In this document: piece by piece, positions 7,678-17,132 of the stretch | How positions within the stretch are numbered: the first letter of the stretch is position 1 | Layout: every line of letters begins with the position of its first letter | Assembly (NCBI RefSeq): GCF_001854605.1 | Contig: NZ_MKJU01000027.1 | Location: 255,468-319,467 of the forward strand | Source: Pseudoalteromonas amylolytica | Lineage (GTDB): Bacteria > Pseudomonadota > Gammaproteobacteria > Enterobacterales > Alteromonadaceae | Direction: 5' to 3' | DNA length: 64,000 bases | Program-made: the position numbers and the translations under genes | Notes under the pieces: model-generated | Seen by the model: only the letters and a program-made list of their open reading frames with translations | What the model was told of the DNA's origin: nothing | Database searches by the model: none

Positions 7678-9458
7678 GTAATAACAGTAACGGTGGCGTA
7701 GCCACGCTGGAAATTAAATCGCAAGGCTCAACCATTCCAGATACGGTGCAGGTACACAGTGTGGTGATCAGACAGGATATCAATCGAATCGCCAGCGCCA
7801 CCATAGAAATATTAGACGGAAATCCTTCAGAAGAAGGCTTTGCCGTGAGCAGTTCGAGCACGTTCGTACCGGGCAATGAAATCAGCATTGCTATGGGTTA
7901 TGACGGAACCAACAGCACCGTATTTACAGGTATTGTAACCAAACAAATGGTGCAGGTTAACCCAGGTAGCGGGCCTTTATTGAATGTTGAGTGTCGCGAC
8001 AAGGCAATAAAAATGACCGTTGGGAGAAAAAATTCGGCCTATCAGAATACAAAAGACAGTGATGTTATCAGCACGCTGATTGGTCAGTATAGCCTCAGCG
8101 CCGATGTGTCGAGTACTTCCGTTGAGCTACCTGAGTTAGTGCAATATTACACCTCAGATTGGGATTTTTTGCTCAGTCGAGCTGAGGTAAACAGCATGGT
8201 GGTCAGTACAATCAATTCTAAGGTGTCGGTATTTTCGCCAACGGATGATACCAGCTCTGTAATGACGGTGACTTACGGTGAAGACCTTTACCATATTAAT
8301 GCTCAGCTCAACAGTGTAACTCAGTTAAGTGAAGTAAAATCAAGTGCTTGGGATGCTAAATCACAAGCCATAATTTCGGCGACGGCGAGTAACTCGCTTG
8401 CCGGTCCTGGTAATTTAAGCAGTAAAAAACTCGCTGAAGTGGTCGGGTTATCTGAGTTTGAGTTGCAAACTACCGCAGCGGTCAGTAGCGATAACCTGAC
8501 GCAATGGGCCAAAGGACAAATGCTCAAAAGTGAGCTGTCAAAAATTATGGGCGATGCCCGTTTTCAAGGCAACGCCAAGGCTCAGGTGGGTAAATATATT
8601 ACCATTGCGGGCATGGGGGATCGCTTCAATGGGGAGCATTTCATTTCCAGTGTTGAACATGACTTTTCCGATGGTAACTGGTTTACCACGGTAGAACTGG
8701 GGTTATCGCCTGTGTGGTTTGTCCAAGAGCATGATGTTACCGCTCCCGAGGCCGCAGGACTTTTACCAGGAATAGGTGGGTTATATAACGGCACGGTAAA
8801 AAAAATAGATGAAGACCCTGACAATGCGTATCGAATTTTAGTCGACTTACCGCTTTATAACGATGAAGGCAAAGGCGTATGGGCCAGACTAACTAACTTT
8901 TATTCCAGCAGTGGCTGCGGTGCATTCTTTTTGCCTGAAATTGGCGATGAAGTAATTGTGGGTTTTCTCAATCAGGACCCTCGTTTTCCCATTATTGTTG
9001 GTAGTGTCTACAGTGAAAATCGCAAACCATACAGTGAGTTGACTCCCGACTCTGACAACAGCAAAAAAGCCATCGTGACCAAAAGCAACTTGCGGATCAT
9101 TTTTGATGATAAAGAAAGCATTCTCACCATCACCACAGATGCCAACAATACTATTGTACTGGATGACAAAAATAAACAGATCAAGATATCCGATCAGAGC
9201 GAAAACAGCATCCTAATGAGCGAATCCGGCATTGATATGAAAAGCCCAAAAAGCATCAATATTCAGACCGACCAGTCGGTCAATATCAAAGGTGCGATGG
9301 GGGTAAATGTGCAGGCTGAATCAGGCGATGTGAAAGTATCAGGGCTTAATGTAAACGCTGAAGCGGACGTACAGCTCAGTGCCAAAGGATCAGCGTCAGC
9401 GCAAGTCGAAGGGGGCGCAGAGCTTACACTCAAAGGCGCCATAGTGATGATTAATTAA
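7674..9458 (+). CDS. eCIS central spike protein (VgrG/gp27-gp5-like, Pvc8)
   Basis: Trimeric spike at the tip of the tube. Residues about 1-350 correspond to the gp27-like hub fold (TLEIKSQGSTIPDTVQVHSV ... ISIAMGYDGTNSTVFTGIV). Residues about 360-450 are a gp5-type OB domain (GLYNGTVKKI ... VWARLTNFYSSSGCGAFFLP, EIGDEVIVGFLNQDPRFPII). After that a repetitive C-terminal part with regularly spaced polar/hydrophobic strands (SPKSINIQTDQSVNIKGAMG) should form the beta-helical needle, ending VMIN. The PAAR gene directly downstream encodes its expected tip. No extra enzymatic domain is fused to the C-terminus, so this spike is probably structural only. Confidence 0.93.
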   Translation: MSNNSNGGVATLEIKSQGSTIPDTVQVHSVVIRQDINRIASATIEILDGNPSEEGFAVSSSSTFVPGNEISIAMGYDGTNSTVFTGIVTKQMVQVNPGSGPLLNVECRDKAIKMTVGRKNSAYQNTKDSDVISTLIGQYSLSADVSSTSVELPELVQYYTSDWDFLLSRAEVNSMVVSTINSKVSVFSPTDDTSSVMTVTYGEDLYHINAQLNSVTQLSEVKSSAWDAKSQAIISATASNSLAGPGNLSSKKLAEVVGLSEFELQTTAAVSSDNLTQWAKGQMLKSELSKIMGDARFQGNAKAQVGKYITIAGMGDRFNGEHFISSVEHDFSDGNWFTTVELGLSPVWFVQEHDVTAPEAAGLLPGIGGLYNGTVKKIDEDPDNAYRILVDLPLYNDEGKGVWARLTNFYSSSGCGAFFLPEIGDEVIVGFLNQDPRFPIIVGSVYSENRKPYSELTPDSDNSKKAIVTKSNLRIIFDDKESILTITTDANNTIVLDDKNKQIKISDQSENSILMSESGIDMKSPKSINIQTDQSVNIKGAMGVNVQAESGDVKVSGLNVNAEADVQLSAKGSASAQVEGGAELTLKGAIVMIN

Positions 9459-9470
9459 TAGGAAAACATT

Positions 9471-9770
9471 ATGCCTCCAGCAGCCAGACTAACAGATTTT
9501 CACGAGTGTCCGATGGTAACACCGGGTGTACCGCCTATTCCTCATGTAGGTGGGCCAATCTCGGGGCCTGGGTGTCCAACCGTACTGATTGGTAAGTTAC
9601 CAGCGGCCAGAGTCGGGGATATGTTGGTATGCGTGGGCCCACCAGATAGCATTATTAAAGGCTCGGCAACCGTATTGATTGGCGGTATGCCAGCGGCGCG
9701 CATTGGTGATAACACCGCGCATGGTGGCTCGATTGTACTGGGTGATTTTACCGTGATGATAGGCGGGTAA
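9471..9770 (+). CDS. PAAR-domain spike tip (Pvc10-like)
   Basis: A 99-residue PAAR protein that sharpens the spike. It has the repeated PAAR-type segments PPAARLTDFHECP, LPAARVGDMLVCV and MPAARIGDNTAHGG, with His and Cys residues placed to bind the metal at the apex. It is a bare PAAR domain without a toxin extension. TAGGAAAA precedes the ATG. It sits between spike and gp25 genes, the usual eCIS position. Confidence 0.93.
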   Translation: MPPAARLTDFHECPMVTPGVPPIPHVGGPISGPGCPTVLIGKLPAARVGDMLVCVGPPDSIIKGSATVLIGGMPAARIGDNTAHGGSIVLGDFTVMIGG

Positions 9771-9773
9771 TTT

Positions 9774-10214
9774 ATGGCAGAGAAATCGACATCCGCACAG
9801 CAGAGTCAGTTTTTAGGGCGTGGCTGGCAGTTTCCACCAACCTTTTCCAGTGTCTCTAATCAGGTTGCGATGGACGAAGGTGAAATAAACATCAATCAGT
9901 CGATAGACTTAATTTTGCAAACCCGGCGTGGGGAGCGCAGCCTGTTGCCGTATTACGGCAGTCAGCTCAGCAGTTTCTTGTTTCGTGCTCAAGATGCCAC
10001 CCTCAAGGAAGAAATTGCAAAGTCAGTGCGTTATACCTTGCTCAATGATGAACCTAGGATCTTAGTAGAGGATGTGGTTGTCAGTTATACCACAGGCACA
10101 GACTCAAAAGTGGTGATCAGTATTGTATACACCATCAAACAAACCAACACCCGCCATAACCACGTATTCCCTTTCTCAATTTTGGAAGGCACCAACTTGG
10201 CAGTGAGGGCATAA
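9774..10214 (+). CDS. eCIS baseplate wedge protein, GPW/gp25 family (Pvc9-like)
   Basis: A 146-residue gp25-like wedge subunit that nucleates sheath assembly. The family pattern is visible: FLGRGWQFPPTF near the start, MDEGEININQSIDLILQTRRGERSLLPYYG (conserved RxGER-x-P region) and a C-terminal two-strand segment with VVISIVYTIK. The extra length over phage gp25 is small. It begins 3 bases after the PAAR stop and ends 1 base before the next start, indicating one tightly packed operon. Confidence 0.92.
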   Translation: MAEKSTSAQQSQFLGRGWQFPPTFSSVSNQVAMDEGEININQSIDLILQTRRGERSLLPYYGSQLSSFLFRAQDATLKEEIAKSVRYTLLNDEPRILVEDVVVSYTTGTDSKVVISIVYTIKQTNTRHNHVFPFSILEGTNLAVRA

Positions 10215-10215
10215 G

Positions 10216-13200
10216 GTGCATAACAGGCTCGACTTTGTAACGATGCAGGCGCAGCTAAATGCTCGCTTAGATCCGAACTCTATTGCGTTGGATGGACGTG
10301 ATATTCGTGATCGCCTTGCATTTGTTGCATCTTTGTCAGAGCTTATCCTATTTTATGATGAACAAAACCAAATCGCTGGAGATTGGCGCGGTGTGGTGCT
10401 CAAAGATCCAGTGATCTTGCTGGCGGTGATAAGCAAAACTGCTTATCAGAGCATGTACTTTAGGTTTAATCAAATAACAGGACCGTTAGCGCGCATAAAA
10501 CATTGGTTGAGCCAACAGAAGGAGCCGCAAGATGCACAAGCACTGGTACTACCTCCTAGCCTGAATAATCATTGTATCTCCCAGCTACTGTTGTTACTTG
10601 ATCAGCTATTTGAAACCATCAATAGCTGGGTAGAAAATCTAGAACTAAGCACCGTAGACTTTGACCTACGGGATTATATTTTACAGCAGATCACCGGATC
10701 GATTGGTAAACAGCTTTGGCAACGTTTGGCATTACAAGACTATTTATCGGGCCAGCTAAGCGAGTGCGTACCCAAGCCGAGTGAGGCACGTTTTAGTGAC
10801 TTTAATCCAAACTGGTTTACTAATAAACGCACTAAAAATAATACCCATGTAGAGAATGCATTCGACGCAATTCAAGGGTTGGAGAACATTTATCAGCAGG
10901 TTTATCGCTTTTTTGTACAGGTGATCCAAAGCGCCAAACCCGCCTTTTACGATATGGTGGTACAGCAGAATGACTTTCCTGATACCAGTCTTATTATTGT
11001 TGCAAACCAGTTGCTTACATATTCACAGCAACAATTTAATCAATACTCGCAAAAGCACTTGGATTTTTACTACAAGACGTTATTAAAGCAAACACCAGCC
11101 TCAGCACAGCCAGACTATACCTATCTGTGTTTAACCTTGCACAAGTCAGTATCAAGCTATGAAATGCCACAAGGCACCCAATTCACGGCGGGCGCTTACC
11201 CTGATAAATCTCCCGTGTTGTTTGCAAGCACTGAGCAAACAGAGCTTAATCACGCATCGTTTGTACGTATGTACGGTGTGAGCTACGTGCCAAGCTCTGA
11301 TGCCGGTAATGATATGCAACAGTATTTGCAAACATTTGCTGATAGTACCAAACTCAGGAAAAGCCAAACGGGACGGGTGCTTTCTAGTGATTGGTTTGCC
11401 AGCAATCAAGGAGAGCAAGTACAACAAGGTTTTGCACTGGCAAGTGATATGCTGTTTTTAAATGCAGGCAATCGCACTGTTACCTTGACGCTTACTTTTT
11501 CGCACGACATGGAAGTTACCCATTATCAAAATGCGCAGATTGCAGTGTCGTGCGCAAAGGGCTGGGTAGATATTTTGCCAAAGGCTGTCGGTTCTGGACC
11601 TAAACCTGTCAGCTCATTGGTCTGGTCTGCGCCGCATAGTAAACAGCTACAACTGACCTTGAAGTTTTCCAGCAGCTTTGAAGCGATCACAACATTTGCA
11701 AAACCTGACGTGGACTTTCCGTTGCAAATGCCTTATTGCAAGGTGATGTTGCCCAATTCGGTTAACTTGCAATCCCAGCCTCGCTTATTGAGCATTAAAT
11801 TACATGTCTTGGTTGAAGATAGTGAGTTACTGGCGCCAAGCAATGACAACGGCCTGCTAACCAACAACAAAGCCATGTATTTGCTCGGGACGCGTCCTCA
11901 GGTTGATAGCCATTTCTATCTTAGTTATCCAGAAGCCTTCGCCAAACCTGTGACGTCGCTTAAACTTCGAGTGGACTGGGACAATGTGCCCGAGGATTTC
12001 AGTGTCTATTATGACGCCTACAATGACTATATCGATAATAACAAAGCACAAGTAGGTGATGCGGTTGTCTACAGCAATAATGTGTTTACAGTGGCGTGGA
12101 GTGTTATGCAGCCATCAGGGTGGCAAGATGCGCAAGTGGCGCTGACGCTACCGGATGAGTTAAAGGCATCACAGGCAGACTCCCTGCATGACTTCAAAGA
12201 CCGCGGCGTCAGTGAACTGGCGGATTTTAGCAACCGCATTGAACCTACAGTGGGCTTTAGCTCTGAAGATAGTAACGCCTCGTTTGCAAGTAACTCAGAG
12301 GCACTATCAACCACCGATAGCACTTCGACTGTGCCTGATACAGGCGGTGATACTCATGGCAATATTGGTACTCCAATAAAACAAATAAGCAATGGTTTAT
12401 TCGCGCAGCACAAAGGCTCCTCTGGGCAAAACATTAATGCTAAGTCGAGTGAGTTTGTATTTACGCTCACCAGCGCCTTGCAATGCGCAAACGTAAAAGC
12501 GACCGACACGGCAAGTAACAAAAACCCAAGCATACGCATGACACTGACCGCGCCTACGCAGGGCTTTGGAGAGCAACTCTATGGCGCTGTTGTGAATAAT
12601 GTCAGTTTGCAAAATGCACAAACGCTGATTGCCGGATCGGGATTGTTCGCCATTTTAACTACAGTGGTCAATAAAACCGCACAGTTGTTTGGCTCGGACA
12701 AAGGTAAACTAAAACCGATGCCTAACGCCCCATTACAGTTGCAAGCCAAGCGCGTCGCGATGAGCTATGAAGCGGAGCAAACCATTCAATTTACGTCACC
12801 CATGGCAACATTACGCCAAGGATTTGCGCTGCAACACATCGGCCCATGGCAAAACTACCTGTATTTTTATCAGCAAGCAGGCCAGCAACTCCCCAATGTG
12901 GATGAACGTCACCTACAGTTGCAACCTGTTGCTCCTGCAGTCCCCATGATGCAATCTGCTGCGCAGCCCGAAGAAAATATTGGTTTGGCGCTATATCAAG
13001 GAGTCAGTAAGCCTGCATTGAGTTTATATATGCAGCTTGAGCAGGTTAGTCCACCTTGCCGACTGAGTATTTTTGTAGAGCTAGCGCAGGACATCAGTGG
13101 CGACCGCCATACAAATTTCGTCGACATATTTTATTGGAGTAACAGTGGCTGGCAGGCGGTGAATATTCTGGCGGATGAAACACGTGCATTGACTCGCTCT

Positions 13201-14256
13201 GGCATCATCGAACTGGATTTAGCGCAAGATGTTGCACTGGACTCGCCGATTTGGCCAAAACCTCAGGGTAAAGAAGTGAATACTGCGTGGTTGATGCTGA
13301 CACAGGAAAAGCCGCGCCAAGTACAATGCGTGTATTGCAACACCCAAGCGGTGAAAATTCAGCGTTGTGCGCCCATTTCATTACCATTGGGAACAGCCCC
13401 TAGCCTAGCGGCTGAACAAGTCAAAGCACCTGCTTTGAAAACGCCAGCGATCAGTAAGCTCGTTCAGCCTTTTGCATCTATGGTGGGGCGTGCTGCTGAG
13501 AATACTAGCCAGTTTGAACAGCGGGTAAGTCAGCGGTTGAAAACAAAAAATCGCGCTAGCAGCGACTGGGATTACTGCTTGCTGGTAAAACAGGCTTATA
13601 GTGGAGTTTTCTACGTGAAGCGGCTGACTTGTACACATGCAGGCACAGTAAGGCTTGGGGTTGTGCAACAGTACACATCGCCTGCACAAGCCAATGCGTT
13701 TGTACCTGTTATGCCCAAAGCATACCAGTTACAAATCAGCGATTATTTGTCGAGTCGAGTCTCGGCGATGACCCAAGTCGAGGTATGTAACTTAGCGCAT
13801 GAAACCATCGTCGTTAGTGCGGAGTTAGTGGTCAGCAAAGACACCAATATTAACGACTTGAACTTAGTTCTAACCTCAGGAGTTAATGTTTATTTAGCAC
13901 CTTGGATAAAGACGAATCAACCGCAATATTGCCTAAACAGTGGCTTGAGCAAGGCGGGCTTGGCAGCATACATTGCCAGTTTTAAACAAGTAGAAGCAAT
14001 TCAACAGTTGGCAGTGTCACCTGCGCCTATCTCATTCTCAGCAGCGCTTAATACGCAGAATAACTCTTTGAATAAACAAACTAGCGCGCAAGTAGATACT
14101 ATGACGCCAAGTAGCGACAACGCTATTTTTGTGCCTGCAAACGAGCATAGCTTTACGTTTTTAAGAGCAGGTGGCGAGCAGAACCCAGAAGGGGATAACA
14201 GCTCAGCGCAAGCGGTTTCGTTGCCAGTAAATACGTTATTGGAGGCGGGTGTATGA
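10216..14256 (+). CDS. Large eCIS baseplate protein (1346 aa, baseplate-J/gp6-like candidate)
   Basis: A very large baseplate component following gp25. A helical N-terminal part (about 1-300) leads to the segment HLDFYYKTLLKQTPA ... LTLHKSVSSYEMPQGTQFTAG, which resembles the 'Lp-x-GT-x-f-x-aG' region of baseplate-J-type proteins in eCIS and T6SS-iv clusters. Beta-rich domains follow. Residues about 670-735 (DNA about 12230-12420) are a Ser/Thr/Asp-rich low-complexity linker, and another polar stretch precedes the C-terminus. The start used is GTG at 10216, one base after the gp25 stop. The stop overlaps the next gene by 4 bases. Role as baseplate wedge is well supported by context; the exact Pvc11 or Pvc12 equivalence is uncertain. 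Confidence 0.75.
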   Translation: MHNRLDFVTMQAQLNARLDPNSIALDGRDIRDRLAFVASLSELILFYDEQNQIAGDWRGVVLKDPVILLAVISKTAYQSMYFRFNQITGPLARIKHWLSQQKEPQDAQALVLPPSLNNHCISQLLLLLDQLFETINSWVENLELSTVDFDLRDYILQQITGSIGKQLWQRLALQDYLSGQLSECVPKPSEARFSDFNPNWFTNKRTKNNTHVENAFDAIQGLENIYQQVYRFFVQVIQSAKPAFYDMVVQQNDFPDTSLIIVANQLLTYSQQQFNQYSQKHLDFYYKTLLKQTPASAQPDYTYLCLTLHKSVSSYEMPQGTQFTAGAYPDKSPVLFASTEQTELNHASFVRMYGVSYVPSSDAGNDMQQYLQTFADSTKLRKSQTGRVLSSDWFASNQGEQVQQGFALASDMLFLNAGNRTVTLTLTFSHDMEVTHYQNAQIAVSCAKGWVDILPKAVGSGPKPVSSLVWSAPHSKQLQLTLKFSSSFEAITTFAKPDVDFPLQMPYCKVMLPNSVNLQSQPRLLSIKLHVLVEDSELLAPSNDNGLLTNNKAMYLLGTRPQVDSHFYLSYPEAFAKPVTSLKLRVDWDNVPEDFSVYYDAYNDYIDNNKAQVGDAVVYSNNVFTVAWSVMQPSGWQDAQVALTLPDELKASQADSLHDFKDRGVSELADFSNRIEPTVGFSSEDSNASFASNSEALSTTDSTSTVPDTGGDTHGNIGTPIKQISNGLFAQHKGSSGQNINAKSSEFVFTLTSALQCANVKATDTASNKNPSIRMTLTAPTQGFGEQLYGAVVNNVSLQNAQTLIAGSGLFAILTTVVNKTAQLFGSDKGKLKPMPNAPLQLQAKRVAMSYEAEQTIQFTSPMATLRQGFALQHIGPWQNYLYFYQQAGQQLPNVDERHLQLQPVAPAVPMMQSAAQPEENIGLALYQGVSKPALSLYMQLEQVSPPCRLSIFVELAQDISGDRHTNFVDIFYWSNSGWQAVNILADETRALTRSGIIELDLAQDVALDSPIWPKPQGKEVNTAWLMLTQEKPRQVQCVYCNTQAVKIQRCAPISLPLGTAPSLAAEQVKAPALKTPAISKLVQPFASMVGRAAENTSQFEQRVSQRLKTKNRASSDWDYCLLVKQAYSGVFYVKRLTCTHAGTVRLGVVQQYTSPAQANAFVPVMPKAYQLQISDYLSSRVSAMTQVEVCNLAHETIVVSAELVVSKDTNINDLNLVLTSGVNVYLAPWIKTNQPQYCLNSGLSKAGLAAYIASFKQVEAIQQLAVSPAPISFSAALNTQNNSLNKQTSAQVDTMTPSSDNAIFVPANEHSFTFLRAGGEQNPEGDNSSAQAVSLPVNTLLEAGV

Positions 14257-17132
14257 GTGAGTCCGCAGCCATGTCGTTAGACACCTTAGTACAGCAAAAT
14301 AGTATTAGTTCGGGACCTTTGCCCGAAGCCTTACAGTTTACGTTCTTAAAAAATACCGGCATTAACACCCTTAAAGCACTCGCCGGATCACAGTGGAGTA
14401 ATTACAACGACAGCGACCCAGGCGTTACGATTTTAGAGCAAATTGTGTTTGCATTAACCGAGCTGGGTTATGTGAATACCTTTGATATCGCTGATGTATT
14501 AACCCAGCCCGATGGCAGTATTGATTATCAACAGCAATTTTATGCCATTGATGAGATTTTAACTACCGGCCCTGTGAGCGCAAGCGATTACAGAAAGCTG
14601 GTGGTTGATACCCTAGATGACATTGACAATGTATATTTGCAGCCGCTGAGTGTGGATGAGCAGCTCACAGGTTTATATCAAGTTTGGCTTTATGCTCACC
14701 AGTTATTCACCCTACAAGAGGGTGTAACTGTGGCGCAACAAGCGTTATGCAGTGCGGTGTATCAGCTGTTGAACAAAAACCGTAATGTGGGTGAATACTT
14801 TTTAATGCCACAAGTGTTACATCAACAAAGCATCACCCTCAGTGGTGAAGTGTTGCTGACACAAGATGCCAACCCTGAGCAGGTATATGTGGATATCGTA
14901 CAAGCGCTGGCCGATTACGTTAGCCCACAAGTGAAGCGGGTTGGTTATCAACAGGCGTGCACTTCGGAAGAGTCGGCAGAGCAAATTTTTGATGGACCAA
15001 AATTGCAAAATGGCTGGATGCTAGGCAGTAACCCATTGGGAAGCAAACGAAGCGTTGTTCAAAAGGTTGAGTTAATCACCTTGATAAGCCAAGTCAGTGG
15101 GGTAACAGCAGTTGAGTCGTTCACCTTAAATGGCCAAACTGACGTGAACTCGGTGACGATAGCACCAGATAGCATAGCGCAGTTGGAACCAGACGCGAGC
15201 TTTACCTTGATACAACATCAAGCGCCGCTCAATATGCAGCCTTGGCAGCAGACCAATTTACTGTCGCAAATTGAGTTGCATTGCCAAAATCAAAGTATTG
15301 CGGCGCAGGTTGATTTAACGCCGAAAAAGCCAACTGGACGCTATCGTGACATTGAAAGCTACTACTCAATCCAAAACACCTTTCCCGACATTTACGCGGT
15401 AGGGGTTAATTCACTGGAGTCAGATGCCAGCGAGCACCGGGTTGCTCAATCACGACAGTTAAAAGGCTACCTGTTGTTGTTTGATCAAGTGCTGGCAAAT
15501 CAATTCTCGCAATTGGCCAACTTAAGTAACTTGTTCACCTTTGGTTTTGATATTGTTCCGACCTCCCAGCAGCCGTTCTATCTACAAGGCCATGGAGATA
15601 AATCATCTCAGCCGCCTGCTATTCCGAGTCAAAGCTTTATTCGAAGCTACTTTTATCAGCCTTTGTATGAGGTGCCTGATGTACAAGCGTTGCTCAAAGG
15701 TCAGCAACAATATCAATTTTTCTATCCCGATGACCCAAGTGACACCGCGCAAAGAAATGCGCTGGCTTGGCAGCGCTTTAAAGACGACCCATTTAATCAA
15801 TACAATCATGGCTTGAGCCAGATAGTAGAAAATCAACAAGAGGCACAGCAGCGCCGCGATAGCATGCTGAGTCATTTGCTTGCACGACAAGGAGAACCTG
15901 CGGACCTATACAACGATATTATTGATGCATCTCAGTGGTATGGCAGCAAGCTACAAACGCGTATTATTGTTAAATCTATCTGGTTACAAAACTTACAGCA
16001 ATTGAGCTACCGTCGCGTGCAGGCATTACAATTTGCGTTGGCGCAAGTGTTGCCACCCCCTGGACGCTATCGTTTGAGCTTTAATCAGTACAAGCAGCTC
16101 ATTGCCAGTAAGAGTCCTGACTTTGGTAAAATCATCAGTGGCGTTTACCAACAAGCTTTCCCCGATAAAGGTCAGCTGGCTCGCGCCATCGCCTCCTTGT
16201 TAATGAAGCAATTAGCAAAGCACGCCAAAAGTAAGGGCAAAGACGGTAAAATCGATACCAGCAAAGTGGTAAAACAAAGCCGTGCGTTGGCCTCTTCAAT
16301 TCCTCTGGTGGATGGTAACCAACAGCTGCTCGAAAACGTTCAACAACGCTTAATGTTAGATGGCCAGTATAATGCACAGGCGCTTGATGCTTATGGCAAG
16401 CTGACAAGCCAAGACTTTGCCAACTTTTCGGTATTTGAGCTTAAGTTAGATTTACTCATAGGATTTGCTGCGCATCTACGTACCTTGGCCGCGGCTTTAG
16501 TAACGCTTATTAACGACCCCGACTTTGCAGCTTGGTTGGAACAAGCGACGACGGTTGAAGAGCGCGACAGTACGCAACCTACATCGTTTAACATCGATGA
16601 TATTGTTGCCACACGTGGTGCTGATACTTTGAACATTAGTATCAGTGGACAGCAGGTCATGACGCTTGTGAATCCTGAGACCTCTTGGCAGGTCACAAAC
16701 ATACAGCAATACATTGATCAGCTTGCTTGGTTGAGTGGATACCGCAAAGGCATGTTGCTGATTGAGCATACGCTGTTGCAAAGCGCTGCGGTTCAAGTCG
16801 CATTACAAACAGCGGATAGTGATGATTGGTACTATCTGGCATCGTCACTCGTACTGCCTGATTATGTGTGCTTGGTCCATCAGCCGAAATTTATTTATTG
16901 CATTCGAGCGATTCAACAGTTGCATTGGCCGAGCCACGTCACACTGACGTTATTAACGGCTAATGTCAGCCAGCTCAGTGAGTTAGTCACTAATTATTGC
17001 CAATGGTTTAACCAGCAACGCCTGATTGAGCGCCATCCTATTCAGGGCTCACAAGGGGCACAACAAGCATTATCAGATGGGCTAAAAGATAAACTCCAGC
17101 ACTTGCAGGAGGTCGTCGATGATGATGTCTAA
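14253..17132 (+). CDS. eCIS baseplate wedge protein (959 aa, Pvc11/12-like)
   Basis: Second large wedge protein. Residues 50-62 read NYNDSDPGVTILE, followed by QIVFALTELGYVN. This 'N-x-SDPG-x-T-x-LE' signature is characteristic of baseplate proteins of PVC/Afp-like systems, in which paired gp6/gp7-like subunits form the baseplate ring around the hub. No signal peptide or membrane segment is present. GGAGG precedes the ATG. The stop overlaps the tape-measure start by 14 bases. Which of the two wedge positions it fills cannot be decided without structural comparison. Confidence 0.8.
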   Translation: MSESAAMSLDTLVQQNSISSGPLPEALQFTFLKNTGINTLKALAGSQWSNYNDSDPGVTILEQIVFALTELGYVNTFDIADVLTQPDGSIDYQQQFYAIDEILTTGPVSASDYRKLVVDTLDDIDNVYLQPLSVDEQLTGLYQVWLYAHQLFTLQEGVTVAQQALCSAVYQLLNKNRNVGEYFLMPQVLHQQSITLSGEVLLTQDANPEQVYVDIVQALADYVSPQVKRVGYQQACTSEESAEQIFDGPKLQNGWMLGSNPLGSKRSVVQKVELITLISQVSGVTAVESFTLNGQTDVNSVTIAPDSIAQLEPDASFTLIQHQAPLNMQPWQQTNLLSQIELHCQNQSIAAQVDLTPKKPTGRYRDIESYYSIQNTFPDIYAVGVNSLESDASEHRVAQSRQLKGYLLLFDQVLANQFSQLANLSNLFTFGFDIVPTSQQPFYLQGHGDKSSQPPAIPSQSFIRSYFYQPLYEVPDVQALLKGQQQYQFFYPDDPSDTAQRNALAWQRFKDDPFNQYNHGLSQIVENQQEAQQRRDSMLSHLLARQGEPADLYNDIIDASQWYGSKLQTRIIVKSIWLQNLQQLSYRRVQALQFALAQVLPPPGRYRLSFNQYKQLIASKSPDFGKIISGVYQQAFPDKGQLARAIASLLMKQLAKHAKSKGKDGKIDTSKVVKQSRALASSIPLVDGNQQLLENVQQRLMLDGQYNAQALDAYGKLTSQDFANFSVFELKLDLLIGFAAHLRTLAAALVTLINDPDFAAWLEQATTVEERDSTQPTSFNIDDIVATRGADTLNISISGQQVMTLVNPETSWQVTNIQQYIDQLAWLSGYRKGMLLIEHTLLQSAAVQVALQTADSDDWYYLASSLVLPDYVCLVHQPKFIYCIRAIQQLHWPSHVTLTLLTANVSQLSELVTNYCQWFNQQRLIERHPIQGSQGAQQALSDGLKDKLQHLQEVVDDDV

